Notes under the pieces: generated by a model | What the model was told of the DNA's origin: nothing | Seen by the model: only the letters and a program-made list of their open reading frames with translations | Database searches by the model: none | DNA from: Terriglobus sp. RCC_193 | Lineage (GTDB): Bacteria; Acidobacteriota; Terriglobia; Terriglobales; Acidobacteriaceae | Assembly (NCBI RefSeq): GCF_041355105.1 | Contig: NZ_JBFUPK010000002.1 | Span: 1,308,037-1,372,036, forward strand | Direction of reading: 5' to 3' | Length of the DNA: 64,000 bases | Shown here: positions 52,990-61,409 of the stretch, piece by piece | Numbering within the stretch: position 1 is the stretch's first letter | Layout of the letters: the number at the start of each line of letters is the position of its first letter | Made by a program: the position numbers and the translations under genes

Positions 52990-53906
52990 GCAAGCCAAAC
53001 ATGACGGTAGAGGTGGCCGGCGTATCCATGCGATCGCCGGTCATCGCCGCCAGTGGCACCTTCGGTTATGGCGTGGAATTTGAGGAAATCCTCGACCTCG
53101 CAAAGATCGGCGCTTTCGTCACCAAGGGTCTTTCCCTCCACCCCATGGACGGCAACAAGGCGCCCCGTATCATCGAAACTTCCTCTGGCATGATGAACGC
53201 CATCGGACTGCAGAACATCGGCGTCGACGCCTTCCTTAAGGACAAGCTTCCCGGCATCCGCCGCATGCCCGGCGTGGTCTGCATTGCCAATGTTTTCGGC
53301 TACACCATCGAAGATTGCCTTGGCGTCATCGAGCGCCTGAACGACGCCGAAGGCATCGCCATGTACGAGCTGAACGCAAGCTGCCCCAACACGAAACACG
53401 GCGGCATGGTCTTCGGCACAGACCCCGACTCACTCGGCGACCTGGTGCACCAATGCAGGGTCATCTCGAAACGGCCGCTGATGGTGAAGCTCTCACCCAA
53501 CGTCACCAACATCGGCGGCATGGCGCGCGTGGCTCAGGCGGCAGGTGCCGACGCGGTATCGCTCGTGAACACCTTCCTCTCACTGGCTATCGACGTGAAA
53601 ACACGCAAACCGAAGATCGCCAACGTCACCGGGGGCCTCAGCGGCCCCGCCATCAAGCCCATCGCGGTGCGTATGGTGTGGGAGGTAGCGCGCTCCGTTA
53701 ATATCCCCATCGTAGGCATGGGCGGTATCGTGAAGCCGGAAGACGCGGTGGAGTTCCTCCTGGCAGGCGCGACCGCAGTGGAAGTAGGCACCGCCAGCTA
53801 CGCCGACCCACGCGCCGTAGAGAAGATCAGCACCGGCCTCGAGCACTGGTGCGCCGCCAACGGAGTGGCCAACACAGCCGATTTAACGGGCGGTCTGCGC
53901 ACGTAG
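52986..53906 (+). CDS. pyrD: Dihydroorotate dehydrogenase, class 1 (PyrDB-like)
   Basis: Oxidises dihydroorotate to orotate in pyrimidine synthesis. It is 306 residues from the GTG at 52986; ATG 53001 is a possible alternative. Cys in ELNASCPN is the catalytic base of class 1 enzymes (class 2 has Ser). The FMN site shows AASGTFGYG, KLSPN, VNTF and GMGGIVKPEDA. IETSSGMMNAIGLQN is the substrate loop of the NAD-linked 1B type, which normally needs a PyrK subunit; none is adjacent. The start codon overlaps the phosphatase stop, so the genes are translationally coupled. Confidence 0.93.
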   Translation: MSKPNMTVEVAGVSMRSPVIAASGTFGYGVEFEEILDLAKIGAFVTKGLSLHPMDGNKAPRIIETSSGMMNAIGLQNIGVDAFLKDKLPGIRRMPGVVCIANVFGYTIEDCLGVIERLNDAEGIAMYELNASCPNTKHGGMVFGTDPDSLGDLVHQCRVISKRPLMVKLSPNVTNIGGMARVAQAAGADAVSLVNTFLSLAIDVKTRKPKIANVTGGLSGPAIKPIAVRMVWEVARSVNIPIVGMGGIVKPEDAVEFLLAGATAVEVGTASYADPRAVEKISTGLEHWCAANGVANTADLTGGLRT

Positions 53907-53935
53907 CGCCTGTATCCACTTGCTAAACTATTGCT

Positions 53936-54250
53936 ATGAACGGCCGTCACGAGATCGAATCGCGCCGCGAACAGATAGCAGCCATCTGCCGCGAGCACGG
54001 CGTCGCGCGCCTTCTCGTCTTCGGCTCGGTGCTGCGGGATGACTTCAACCCTGAGACCAGCGATATTGATTTTCTGGTGCAGTTCCTCCCCGAGGCTTCG
54101 AAGGCATGGGCAGGGGAATACACCGATCTGAAAGAAGCTCTGGAAGAGTTACTGAAACGTCCGGTCGATGTGGTGGGGGAAACCTGGATCAAGAACCCAT
54201 ACATTCTCCGCCACGTAGAGCGTGAAAAGGAGTTGCTCTATGCAGCATGA
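53936..54250 (+). CDS. mntA: MNT-type nucleotidyltransferase (antitoxin of HepT)
   Basis: A 104-residue minimal nucleotidyltransferase. The catalytic signature GS-x11-DxD is intact (Gly30-Ser31 ... Asp43, Asp45 in GSVLRDDFNPETSDIDFLVQF, read in parts: GSVLRDD, then SDIDFL). In this family the enzyme AMPylates a tyrosine of its HEPN partner and so silences it. The gene follows pyrD by 29 bp and overlaps the HEPN gene by 11 bp. It is a plausible type VII toxin-antitoxin unit placed inside a nucleotide-synthesis gene string. Confidence 0.93.
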   Translation: MNGRHEIESRREQIAAICREHGVARLLVFGSVLRDDFNPETSDIDFLVQFLPEASKAWAGEYTDLKEALEELLKRPVDVVGETWIKNPYILRHVEREKELLYAA

Positions 54251-54593
54251 GTGTATTGCGTTTCTTGATGCAGTACGTAAGGCTGCGGCAGAGCTTACGT
54301 CGTACATTGATGGCTACACAGAGCAGCAGTATTTGAGTGATGGCCGTACGCAACGGGCCGTTGAGCGTTGTATTGAAATTATCGGTGAAGGCCTGGTTCA
54401 AATCCGCAATACGGATCTGTCCTTGCTGAATAAGCTGCCCCATGCCAGCCGAATCATCGGTATGCGAAACATCATCGTTCATGAATATGGTGACATTGAC
54501 GGCACTCTTGTCTGGCATGCGGTAAGCACGCAGCTTGCAGGACTAATTGCAGCAGTACAAAACGAAATAGATGGGTTGGAAAGTAATGAGTAA
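54240..54593 (+). CDS. hepT: HEPN domain RNase-like toxin (HepT/DUF86)
   Basis: A 117-residue helical protein. AAGGAG lies 7 bases upstream of ATG 54240, inside the MNT gene. The RNase motif Rx4HxY is complete: Arg76, His81 and Tyr83 in MRNIIVHEYGD. Tyr83 is the residue expected to be AMPylated by MntA. Its stop overlaps the purH start by 8 bases. Family knowledge: HepT cleaves RNA (for example tRNA) when unmodified. Activity here is inferred from the intact motif. Confidence 0.92.
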   Translation: MQHECIAFLDAVRKAAAELTSYIDGYTEQQYLSDGRTQRAVERCIEIIGEGLVQIRNTDLSLLNKLPHASRIIGMRNIIVHEYGDIDGTLVWHAVSTQLAGLIAAVQNEIDGLESNE

Positions 54594-56166
54594 GATCACA
54601 CGAGCGCTGCTGAGCGTTACGGACAAGACAGGACTTCTGGACTTTGCAAAGCGCCTCAACGCGCAGGGTGTGGAACTGGTCTCCACCGGTGGCACTGCAA
54701 AGATGCTGCGTGACGGCGGCCTCTCCGTCAGCGATATCAGCGACCTGACCGGCTTCCCGGAGATGCTCGATGGCCGCGTGAAGACGCTGCATCCCAAGGT
54801 CCACGGTGGCATCCTGCACATCCGTTCCAACGCCGAGCACGTCGCCGCGGTGAACGAGCACGCCATCCAGCCCATCGACATGGTCGTGGTCAATCTCTAT
54901 GCCTTTGAGAAGACCGCCTCCAGGCCCGGCGTCAAACTGGCGGAAATCGTCGAAAACATCGACATCGGCGGCCCCAGCATGGTGCGCAGCGCGGCCAAGA
55001 ACTATCAGGACGTAGCTATTGTCACCGACGCGGCAGACTACGCCGCTATCGCCGACGAGATGGAAGCCAACGGCGGCTCGCTCTCTCTGCCCACTAAGTG
55101 GCGTCTCGCCAAGGCAGCCTTCGCCACCACTGCGGCGTATGACACCGCCATTGCCAACGCGCTGGAAAAGCTCCCCGAGCCGGACGGCACGCACGAGCAG
55201 CCCGCGACCTTCGAAGACGTGTTGCCCAAGGCCCTCCGCCTGAACCTGTCTCTGAAGGGCACGCTCCGCTACGGCGAGAACCCGCACCAGAAAGCCGCCG
55301 TCTACACCGACGGCACGGACAAGGGCATCGCCAACGCGAAGCAGCTCCAGGGCAAGGAACTCTCCTTCAATAACCTGGTCGATCTCGACGCCTGCTGGGA
55401 TCTCGCCAGCGAGTTCACCGAACCTGCCGTCGCCATCATCAAGCACACCAACCCCTGCGGCGTAGCCACAGGCGACACCGTAGCCGACGCCTACCGCAAC
55501 GCGCTTGCCGCAGACCCCATCTCTGCCTTCGGAGGCGTGATCGGTATCAACCGCGAAGTGGGCGCAGACGCGGCAGAGGAAATCGCCAGGCTCTTCGTGG
55601 AAGCCATCGTGGCTCCTAAATTCACGGCGGAAGCGGTCGAAGTCTTCGCCAGGAAGAAAAACCTTCGCCTCATCGAAATTGATCCCGCCCCGGCCAGGAT
55701 CGCGCTCAAGCAGATTTCCGGCGGTATGCTCCTTCAGGACGCGGATCGCGGCTCGCTGGCTGACGTGGAACTGAAAGTCGTCACCAGGCGCCAGCCCACA
55801 CCGGAAGAACTGACCGCCCTGAAGTTCGCGTGGACGGTCTGCAAGTACGTGAAATCAAATGCCATCGTCTACGCTCGCACACACGAGCGCCACGGCCAGT
55901 CTGTGGGCATCGGCGCAGGTCAGATGAGCCGTGTCGACGCAGCAAAGTTTGGCGCGCAGAAGGCAGTTCTTCCGCTCACCGGCACGGTCGCTGCATCAGA
56001 CGCTTTCTTCCCCTTCGCCGACGGCCTGGAAACCGTGGCTCAGGCTGGCGCAACCGCCATCATTCAGCCGGGCGGCAGCGTGCGTGACAATGAAGTCATT
56101 GAAGCAGCAGACAAATTGGGGATTGCAATGATTTTCACCGGAATGCGACACTTCCGTCACGGCTGA
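54586..56166 (+). CDS. purH: Bifunctional AICAR transformylase / IMP cyclohydrolase
   Basis: Catalyses the last two steps of purine synthesis to IMP. It is 526 residues from ATG 54586 ([21 protein letters not shown]). The N-terminal MGS-like cyclohydrolase domain (1-200) has [14 protein letters not shown] and [15 protein letters not shown]. The C-terminal transformylase domain has [16 protein letters not shown] and the catalytic Lys-His of [14 protein letters not shown]. The start lies inside the end of hepT, so it is translated from the same transcript as the toxin-antitoxin pair. Confidence 0.97.
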   Translation: MSKITRALLSVTDKTGLLDFAKRLNAQGVELVSTGGTAKMLRDGGLSVSDISDLTGFPEMLDGRVKTLHPKVHGGILHIRSNAEHVAAVNEHAIQPIDMVVVNLYAFEKTASRPGVKLAEIVENIDIGGPSMVRSAAKNYQDVAIVTDAADYAAIADEMEANGGSLSLPTKWRLAKAAFATTAAYDTAIANALEKLPEPDGTHEQPATFEDVLPKALRLNLSLKGTLRYGENPHQKAAVYTDGTDKGIANAKQLQGKELSFNNLVDLDACWDLASEFTEPAVAIIKHTNPCGVATGDTVADAYRNALAADPISAFGGVIGINREVGADAAEEIARLFVEAIVAPKFTAEAVEVFARKKNLRLIEIDPAPARIALKQISGGMLLQDADRGSLADVELKVVTRRQPTPEELTALKFAWTVCKYVKSNAIVYARTHERHGQSVGIGAGQMSRVDAAKFGAQKAVLPLTGTVAASDAFFPFADGLETVAQAGATAIIQPGGSVRDNEVIEAADKLGIAMIFTGMRHFRHG

Positions 56167-56290
56167 GGTGTCTGTATCTGCAGGTACGCATCCACCGGAG
56201 CTCCGTCTTCGTCTAACCTGCTAGCACACATCTGTTGCAAGCCTGGTCGCGCGAGCGAGCGGACGCCGGGCAGAAGGATTGGTTCTTCTG

Positions 56291-58429
56291 ATGATTGGTC
56301 CGCAGAACGCTGTTTATTTGTCTTCCCTCCGGCGGCTTGCTTCTCGAAGCGTAGCCCGCTGGATGCCTCTGGCCGCTGCGGCACTCCTTGTGTCCGCGGC
56401 GCCGCTGTCTGCCCAGAAGAACGCGAACGCTCCCGCGCCGCTGCCCCCGGTTACAGCATCGCAGGATGCCTCAGGCCCCAGTGCGGCTTATTACCACTAT
56501 GGTCTGGCGCACATCTATGAAGACCTTGCCACCACGCAGGGTCGCAGCGACTACGCCACGCAGGCCATCGAACAGTACAAGCTTGCGCTGGACGCTGATC
56601 CCTCCTCCACCTATCTGCAGGACGGACTCGCCAGCCTGTACTTCAAGCTGGGCCGCATCCGCGAAGCTGTTCAGGTAGCGCAGGACCAGGTGAAGAAGAA
56701 CAATGACGACCTGGAAGCACATCGCCTCCTCGGTCGCATCTATTACCGTTCCCTCGGCGACGCGCAGGGTCCGCAGCAGCAACAGATGGTTGAACTTGCA
56801 CGCGCGGAATACGAGATGCTCGTCAAACTTGAACCCAACGTCGCGGAAAACCATCTCCTGTTGGGCCAGTTGTACGAGGTAAGCCATGATTCGGTGAAAG
56901 CCGAAGAGCAGTTCAAAGCAGCGCAGACACTCGACGGCGGTACAGAAGAATCGCTGTTGAACCTCGCTCGCCTCTACAGTGAACAGGGTGACACGCAGCG
57001 CGTGGTCAACACGCTTTCTGCTCTCCCGGTAGAAGACCGCACCGCACGCATCGAACTCGCCATCGGCGCCAGCTACGACCAGTTGCACAAGCCGAAAGAA
57101 GCCGCCGCAGCCTATCAGCGCGCGCTGGACAGCGAAGGCGACAACATGGACGCCATGCACGGTCTTGCGAACGCGCTGCTCGCGCAGGACAAGCTGGATG
57201 ACGCGTTGAAGGTATACAACGACATCCTCGCTGCCGAACCGCAGGACGCGCAGACCCACATCAAGATATCGGAAATCCAGCGTCGCCAGGGCCATTACGA
57301 CACTGCTCTCGCCACGCTGCAGAAGGCGAAAGCCTCCATTCCAGACAATGAAGAACTCATCTTCAACGAAGCTCTGCTCTATGACGCTCTCGGTCGTTAC
57401 GCCGACGCGGAGACCGCGCTGAAGGGTGTTCTGCAGACCACGGCAAAGTCAGACAACAGCTACACCGATGGTGAACGCAACAACCGCGCCATCTTCCTCG
57501 ACCGTCTCGCCACGCTCTATCGCGAAGAGAACAAGATCGACCTGGCCGTGGATACCTACAAGCAGATGACGGCTCTTGGCGGCGAGTTCAAATCGCGCGG
57601 CGTGGGCGGCGCAGTCGATGCCTATCGCGACGCGCATCAGTGGGACAAGGCAGAAGCAGTCGCCGCCGCAGCCGCCAAGGCAATGCCGGCCGATCGTGAT
57701 GCGCAGATGCTCTGGGCAGGCCAGCTTGCCGACACCGGCAAGGCGGAGGAAGGCATTGCGCTGCTCAAGAAACAGTTGAACGGCAAGGGCCCGGACGACC
57801 GCATCACTTACCTCACGCTGGCGCAGGCATATCTTCGTCTGCGCAAGTACGATGATGCGAACGCCGCGCTGGACAAGGCTGAACCGCTCTCCACACGCAA
57901 CGAAGACAAGCTCTACCTCTGGTTCCTGCGCGGCACCATTGACGACAAGCAGAACAAGAAAGACGAAGCGGAGACATGGTTCCGCAAATCGCTCGACGTG
58001 GACCCCAACAATGCGCAGACGCTCAACTATCTCGCATACATGTTCGCGGAACGCGGTGTGAAACTGCCGGAAGCACTCACTATGGTGAAGAAGGCCGTCG
58101 AGCTTGATCCGCAGAACTATGCTTATCTCGACACCGAGGGCTGGGTCTACTTCAAAATGGGCGAATACGCCATGGCCGAGAATCTGCTGCAGAAGGCTGT
58201 GGAACGCAACGCCACGGACCCTACCGTGCACGATCATCTGGGTCAGGCGCTGGAGAAGCAGAACAAGCTGAAGCCCGCCGTGGCACAGTGGGAACGTGCG
58301 CTGGTGGAATACAGCCGCTCGCTGCCTGCGGATATCGAACCGGACGACGTCAGCAATCTGCACAAGCGTCTGGATTCTGCAAAGGTAAAGCTCGCTAAGA
58401 ACGCAGCGGGAACGAAGGTGATGCCGTAG
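56291..58429 (+). CDS. Large TPR-repeat envelope protein
   Basis: A 712-residue protein. ATG 56291 is the best start (AAGGA about 12 bases upstream; a TTG at 56279 is in frame). A signal or anchor helix (WMPLAAAALLVSAAPLSAQ) precedes roughly 14 tetratricopeptide repeats covering 60-700, for example AIEQYKLALDADPSSTYLQD, AAAYQRALDSEGDNMDAMHG and AENLLQKAVERNATDPTVHD. TPR arrays form protein-binding scaffolds. No catalytic domain is visible. It follows purH by 124 bp and precedes the HD hydrolase gene by 47 bp. Function unknown. Confidence 0.88.
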   Translation: MIGPQNAVYLSSLRRLASRSVARWMPLAAAALLVSAAPLSAQKNANAPAPLPPVTASQDASGPSAAYYHYGLAHIYEDLATTQGRSDYATQAIEQYKLALDADPSSTYLQDGLASLYFKLGRIREAVQVAQDQVKKNNDDLEAHRLLGRIYYRSLGDAQGPQQQQMVELARAEYEMLVKLEPNVAENHLLLGQLYEVSHDSVKAEEQFKAAQTLDGGTEESLLNLARLYSEQGDTQRVVNTLSALPVEDRTARIELAIGASYDQLHKPKEAAAAYQRALDSEGDNMDAMHGLANALLAQDKLDDALKVYNDILAAEPQDAQTHIKISEIQRRQGHYDTALATLQKAKASIPDNEELIFNEALLYDALGRYADAETALKGVLQTTAKSDNSYTDGERNNRAIFLDRLATLYREENKIDLAVDTYKQMTALGGEFKSRGVGGAVDAYRDAHQWDKAEAVAAAAAKAMPADRDAQMLWAGQLADTGKAEEGIALLKKQLNGKGPDDRITYLTLAQAYLRLRKYDDANAALDKAEPLSTRNEDKLYLWFLRGTIDDKQNKKDEAETWFRKSLDVDPNNAQTLNYLAYMFAERGVKLPEALTMVKKAVELDPQNYAYLDTEGWVYFKMGEYAMAENLLQKAVERNATDPTVHDHLGQALEKQNKLKPAVAQWERALVEYSRSLPADIEPDDVSNLHKRLDSAKVKLAKNAAGTKVMP

Positions 58430-58476
58430 GCACGGTCGCTCCAATTGACGCCTGCTACGACCTGCGCGCGTGCAGC

Positions 58477-59589
58477 GTGCGCGGCACAGCAGAGCAGCCG
58501 CTTCTACAGCGCGAGTGGTCAGAAACCGCGGAGCTTCGCGCACCGGGCTTCGAACGCGACCGCGAACGTGTCGTGCAGGCGCGCGCTTTCCGTCGCCTCG
58601 CAGGCAAAACACAGGTTTTCACCAGCCGCGAATCCGATCACTTCCGTTCACGTCTCACCCACACTATTGAAGTCGTGCAGATCGCGCGTGAAGTGGCGCG
58701 CTCACTCGGCCTGAATGAAGAACTCGTCGAAACCCTCGCGCTCGTTCATGACATCGGCCATCCGCCCTTTGGCCACGCGGGCGAACGCGCGCTGGATCAG
58801 TGCCTGCGGAAACACGGTCTGCGCTTCGATCACAATCTGCACGCCCTCCGCATCGTGGAACACTTTGAAGATTGGTACGCTGCGCACCGCGGGTTGAATC
58901 TCACACTCGGCGTACGCGAAGGCATCGTGAAACACTCGCGCGATTACAGCATCATCGACTATCCCGCGCTGCAGCCGTACTTCCTCGATCAGCGCCCGCC
59001 ACTCGAAGCGCAGGTGATCGATCTCGCCGATGAAATCGCTTACCTCACCGCCGATCTGGATGACGGCGTAGAGAGTGGCCTGCTTGAGATCGAACACATC
59101 TGTGCCAACATCGGCATCATGGGCCGCGCTTACGAAAAGGTGCAGGAGATCCATCCCGGCGTCTCGCAGAAGTTTCATTTTCACGAGGCGCTGCAGGTCA
59201 TGCAGAACGAACTCACCTCCGACCTCATCGAAACCACCGCAGCCAACGTCATGCAGCATCGCCTGCGTTCGCTCGACGATGTGCGCAACTGCCCGGAGCG
59301 TGTCGCTACCTTTTCTCCTGTCATGGAAGCACAGCGGCAGGAAGAAAAGGCGTATCTCTACGGCAAGCTCTACACCTGCGACTTTCTCGAAGCAGAACAC
59401 GCCAAGGCAGACCACGTGGTCACCACGCTCTTCCACTTCTACATGCAGGACCCTTCACGCATGCCCGCCAGCTACGTGGAAGAAAGCGCCGTCGACGGCC
59501 TGCCGCGTACCGTCGCCGATTACATCGCAGGCATGACAGACAACTACATCCTGCAGCAGTTCTGGATGGTCTCCAAACTCCGCCGCTAG
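58477..59589 (+). CDS. dgt: HD-domain dGTP triphosphohydrolase-like protein
   Basis: A 370-residue hydrolase of the dGTPase family, which releases tripolyphosphate from deoxynucleoside triphosphates. The metal-binding set H...HD...D is visible: His62 in SRLTHTIEV, His91-Asp92 in LVHDIGHPPFGHAGE, and a distal Asp in DLADEIAYLTADLDD. RVVQARAFRRLAGKTQVF is the family N-terminal segment. The start is uncertain: GTG 58477 is the only good candidate downstream of the TPR stop, no ribosome-binding site is evident, and the frame remains open upstream. The family's substrate specificity cannot be read from sequence. Confidence 0.9.
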   Translation: MRGTAEQPLLQREWSETAELRAPGFERDRERVVQARAFRRLAGKTQVFTSRESDHFRSRLTHTIEVVQIAREVARSLGLNEELVETLALVHDIGHPPFGHAGERALDQCLRKHGLRFDHNLHALRIVEHFEDWYAAHRGLNLTLGVREGIVKHSRDYSIIDYPALQPYFLDQRPPLEAQVIDLADEIAYLTADLDDGVESGLLEIEHICANIGIMGRAYEKVQEIHPGVSQKFHFHEALQVMQNELTSDLIETTAANVMQHRLRSLDDVRNCPERVATFSPVMEAQRQEEKAYLYGKLYTCDFLEAEHAKADHVVTTLFHFYMQDPSRMPASYVEESAVDGLPRTVADYIAGMTDNYILQQFWMVSKLRR

Positions 59590-59928
59590 GCGAGGCTGAG
59601 CCGGATTGCAGTGTCCGCGCTGGCGTATTGGATACCCGCGCCGTCATTCTGAGCGAAGCGAAGAATCCCGACCCACTTTACTGCGCCCATACCGTCCATC
59701 CCTTTCAGCCACAGACCCACACCAGCTTCGCAAAGCGAAGCTCAAACGACCGTAAGGTCGTCATCCTGAGCGAAGCCGAAGCCGAAGCATGCCCCTCGAG
59801 CGAAGCGAAGGGGACCTGCTTTCCCATCCTGGTCACGGATATCGTTCGGAAGAGATCAAGGGCAGCTGTCCCACGCAGAAACTGTCATAGCAAACTGCTG
59901 CCACCTCCGGTATGCTGCCAAAACAAGC
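59590..59928. repeat. Hairpin-repeat cluster before the amidohydrolase gene
   Basis: An A motif (from 59643, GTCATTCTGAGCGAAG, GAAGAATCCCGAC), then the constant stem AGCTTCGC-aaa-GCGAAGCT (59724-59742). The variable stem ACGACC-gtaa-GGTCGT (59746-59761) and a B motif follow. A further hairpin, CCCCT...AGGGG (about 59793-59813), is followed by GACCTGCTTTCCC. The last 100 bases before the amidohydrolase start show no clear promoter. No gene is present. Confidence 0.85.
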
Positions 59929-61197
59929 ATGAAGATCGCATCTCTAGCCTTCGCCCTGCTCTCTCCTGCGGCACTTCTCGCGCAGCAGTCGCAGCATTCC
60001 GTGGTGCTTCACGCGGCACGCATCCTCGACGTAACAGCAGGGAAGACACTCTCTCCCGGCGAAGTCCTCGTGGAAGGCAACAAAATCAAGGAAGCGGGAA
60101 CGCACGTCACCCATCCCGCAGGTGCAGAAGTCATTGACCTTGGCGACACCACGTTAATGCCCGGCCTCATCGATGCGCACACGCATCTCTTTCTCCACGT
60201 CGGCAACGAAGCAAATCAAACCGTCGATGAAAGCGTCCCGGAGCGCACACTCATCGCAGCCGACGCCGCAAAGCACGACCTCCTTGCAGGCTTCACCGCT
60301 GAACGTGATATGGGAACGGAAGGCGCAGGATGCGCCGACGTCGCGGTGCGCAACGCCATCAATCACGGACTCATTCCCGGCCCGCGCATGCGTGTGTCCT
60401 GCAACGCCATCGACATCACCGGCGGCCACGAAGACAACAGCGGCAAGAACCCTGAGCAGCATCTGTTAAGCAACGCCGACCGCGCGGACAACACAGACGA
60501 AGTTCTGCGCGTCATCCGCGAACAGCGCAAGCAGGGCGCGGATTTCACCAAGATGTACGAAACGGGACGCGACAGCCTCCACGACGACGTCTTCACCTCG
60601 CCATATCAATACACGCAGGAACAACTCGCAGCAGCCGTGTCAGAAACAAAGCGCACCGGCAGCCGCGTTGCCGTCCACGCCACAGCAGAACCCGGCACTG
60701 GCTACGCGGTGGCCGCAGGCGTTGCATCGGTCGATCACGCGGATTACCTCTCGCCTGAAACCATGAAGCAGATGAAGGAGAAGGGCATCTTCGCCGTGCC
60801 CACCTTTGCCATCAGCGAATACTTCGCAGAACATGCGGAATCACCCACTGCCGCGCAGCGCCGTCGCGAAAGCGAGGCTTTTCATGCGGCTGAATTCAAG
60901 AAGCAACTCGCTGCAGGCGTACCCTTCGCCGTCGGTTCTGACGTAGGCCCGTTCCCACACGGCACGCAGGCGCGCGAGATGGAACTCATGGTGAAGTACG
61001 GTATGAATCCTGCGGACGTACTTCGCGCAGACCTGATCAACGGCGCAAAACTTCTCGACTGGGAAAACAGCATCGGTCAGTTGAAGCCCGGTTTCTTTGC
61101 CGATGTCATTGCGGTTCCCGGCGATCCCATCAAGGACATCACCGCACTCGAACATGTGCAGTTCGTTATGAAAAACGGTGAGCTGATCAAACGATGA
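59929..61197 (+). CDS. Secreted metal-dependent amidohydrolase (imidazolonepropionase-like)
   Basis: A 422-residue periplasmic hydrolase. The signal peptide is MKIASLAFALLSPAALLAQ. The amidohydrolase barrel carries His84-x-His86 (IDAHTHLFLH). A probable carboxylated Lys at about 209 is in GADFTKMYETG. His in VAVHATAEPG, His in SVDHADYL and Asp in VGSDVGPFPHG complete the metal site. The C-terminal beta-sandwich closes with LKPGFFADVIAVPGDP. This pattern fits the Xaa-Pro dipeptidase/prolidase-like and organophosphate-cleaving group, so the substrate may be a dipeptide or other amide. Its last codon overlaps the start of the next gene (ATGA). Confidence 0.92.
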   Translation: MKIASLAFALLSPAALLAQQSQHSVVLHAARILDVTAGKTLSPGEVLVEGNKIKEAGTHVTHPAGAEVIDLGDTTLMPGLIDAHTHLFLHVGNEANQTVDESVPERTLIAADAAKHDLLAGFTAERDMGTEGAGCADVAVRNAINHGLIPGPRMRVSCNAIDITGGHEDNSGKNPEQHLLSNADRADNTDEVLRVIREQRKQGADFTKMYETGRDSLHDDVFTSPYQYTQEQLAAAVSETKRTGSRVAVHATAEPGTGYAVAAGVASVDHADYLSPETMKQMKEKGIFAVPTFAISEYFAEHAESPTAAQRRRESEAFHAAEFKKQLAAGVPFAVGSDVGPFPHGTQAREMELMVKYGMNPADVLRADLINGAKLLDWENSIGQLKPGFFADVIAVPGDPIKDITALEHVQFVMKNGELIKR

Positions 61198-61409
61198 GTC
61201 TCTTCAGTCGTGCACGTTACGACCAGAACGGAAAGCAGATCTGCACTCGTTGTGGCAGCGACCGCTTTGAGCGCGTCCTCCGCGAAGGCTTTCTAAAAAC
61301 GCACATCATGCCATTCTTCCATCGCTACCCGTGGCGCTGCGTTATCTGCCACCGGACTGTCTACCGCTCCATCCGCCGTAACTCAGAAGACCCCGCCGAC
61401 TGGCGCTGA
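61194..61409 (+). CDS. Small zinc-ribbon-like protein, family not recognised
   Basis: A 71-residue basic protein with two CxxC pairs (Cys17-Cys20 in CTRC, Cys49-Cys52 in CVIC), the spacing of a zinc ribbon. Between them lies a hydrophobic-aromatic stretch (KTHIMPFFHRYPWR). It overlaps the amidohydrolase stop by four bases and ends directly against the convergent ABC-F gene. It is probably a real gene because of the coupling and the cysteine pattern. Function unknown. Confidence 0.75.
   Translation: MSLFSRARYDQNGKQICTRCGSDRFERVLREGFLKTHIMPFFHRYPWRCVICHRTVYRSIRRNSEDPADWR

Noticed and set aside
57449-58612. A 387-codon frame opposite the TPR gene and dGTPase start
   Set aside because: Antisense to the TPR repeats and spans the junction of two real genes; no motif.
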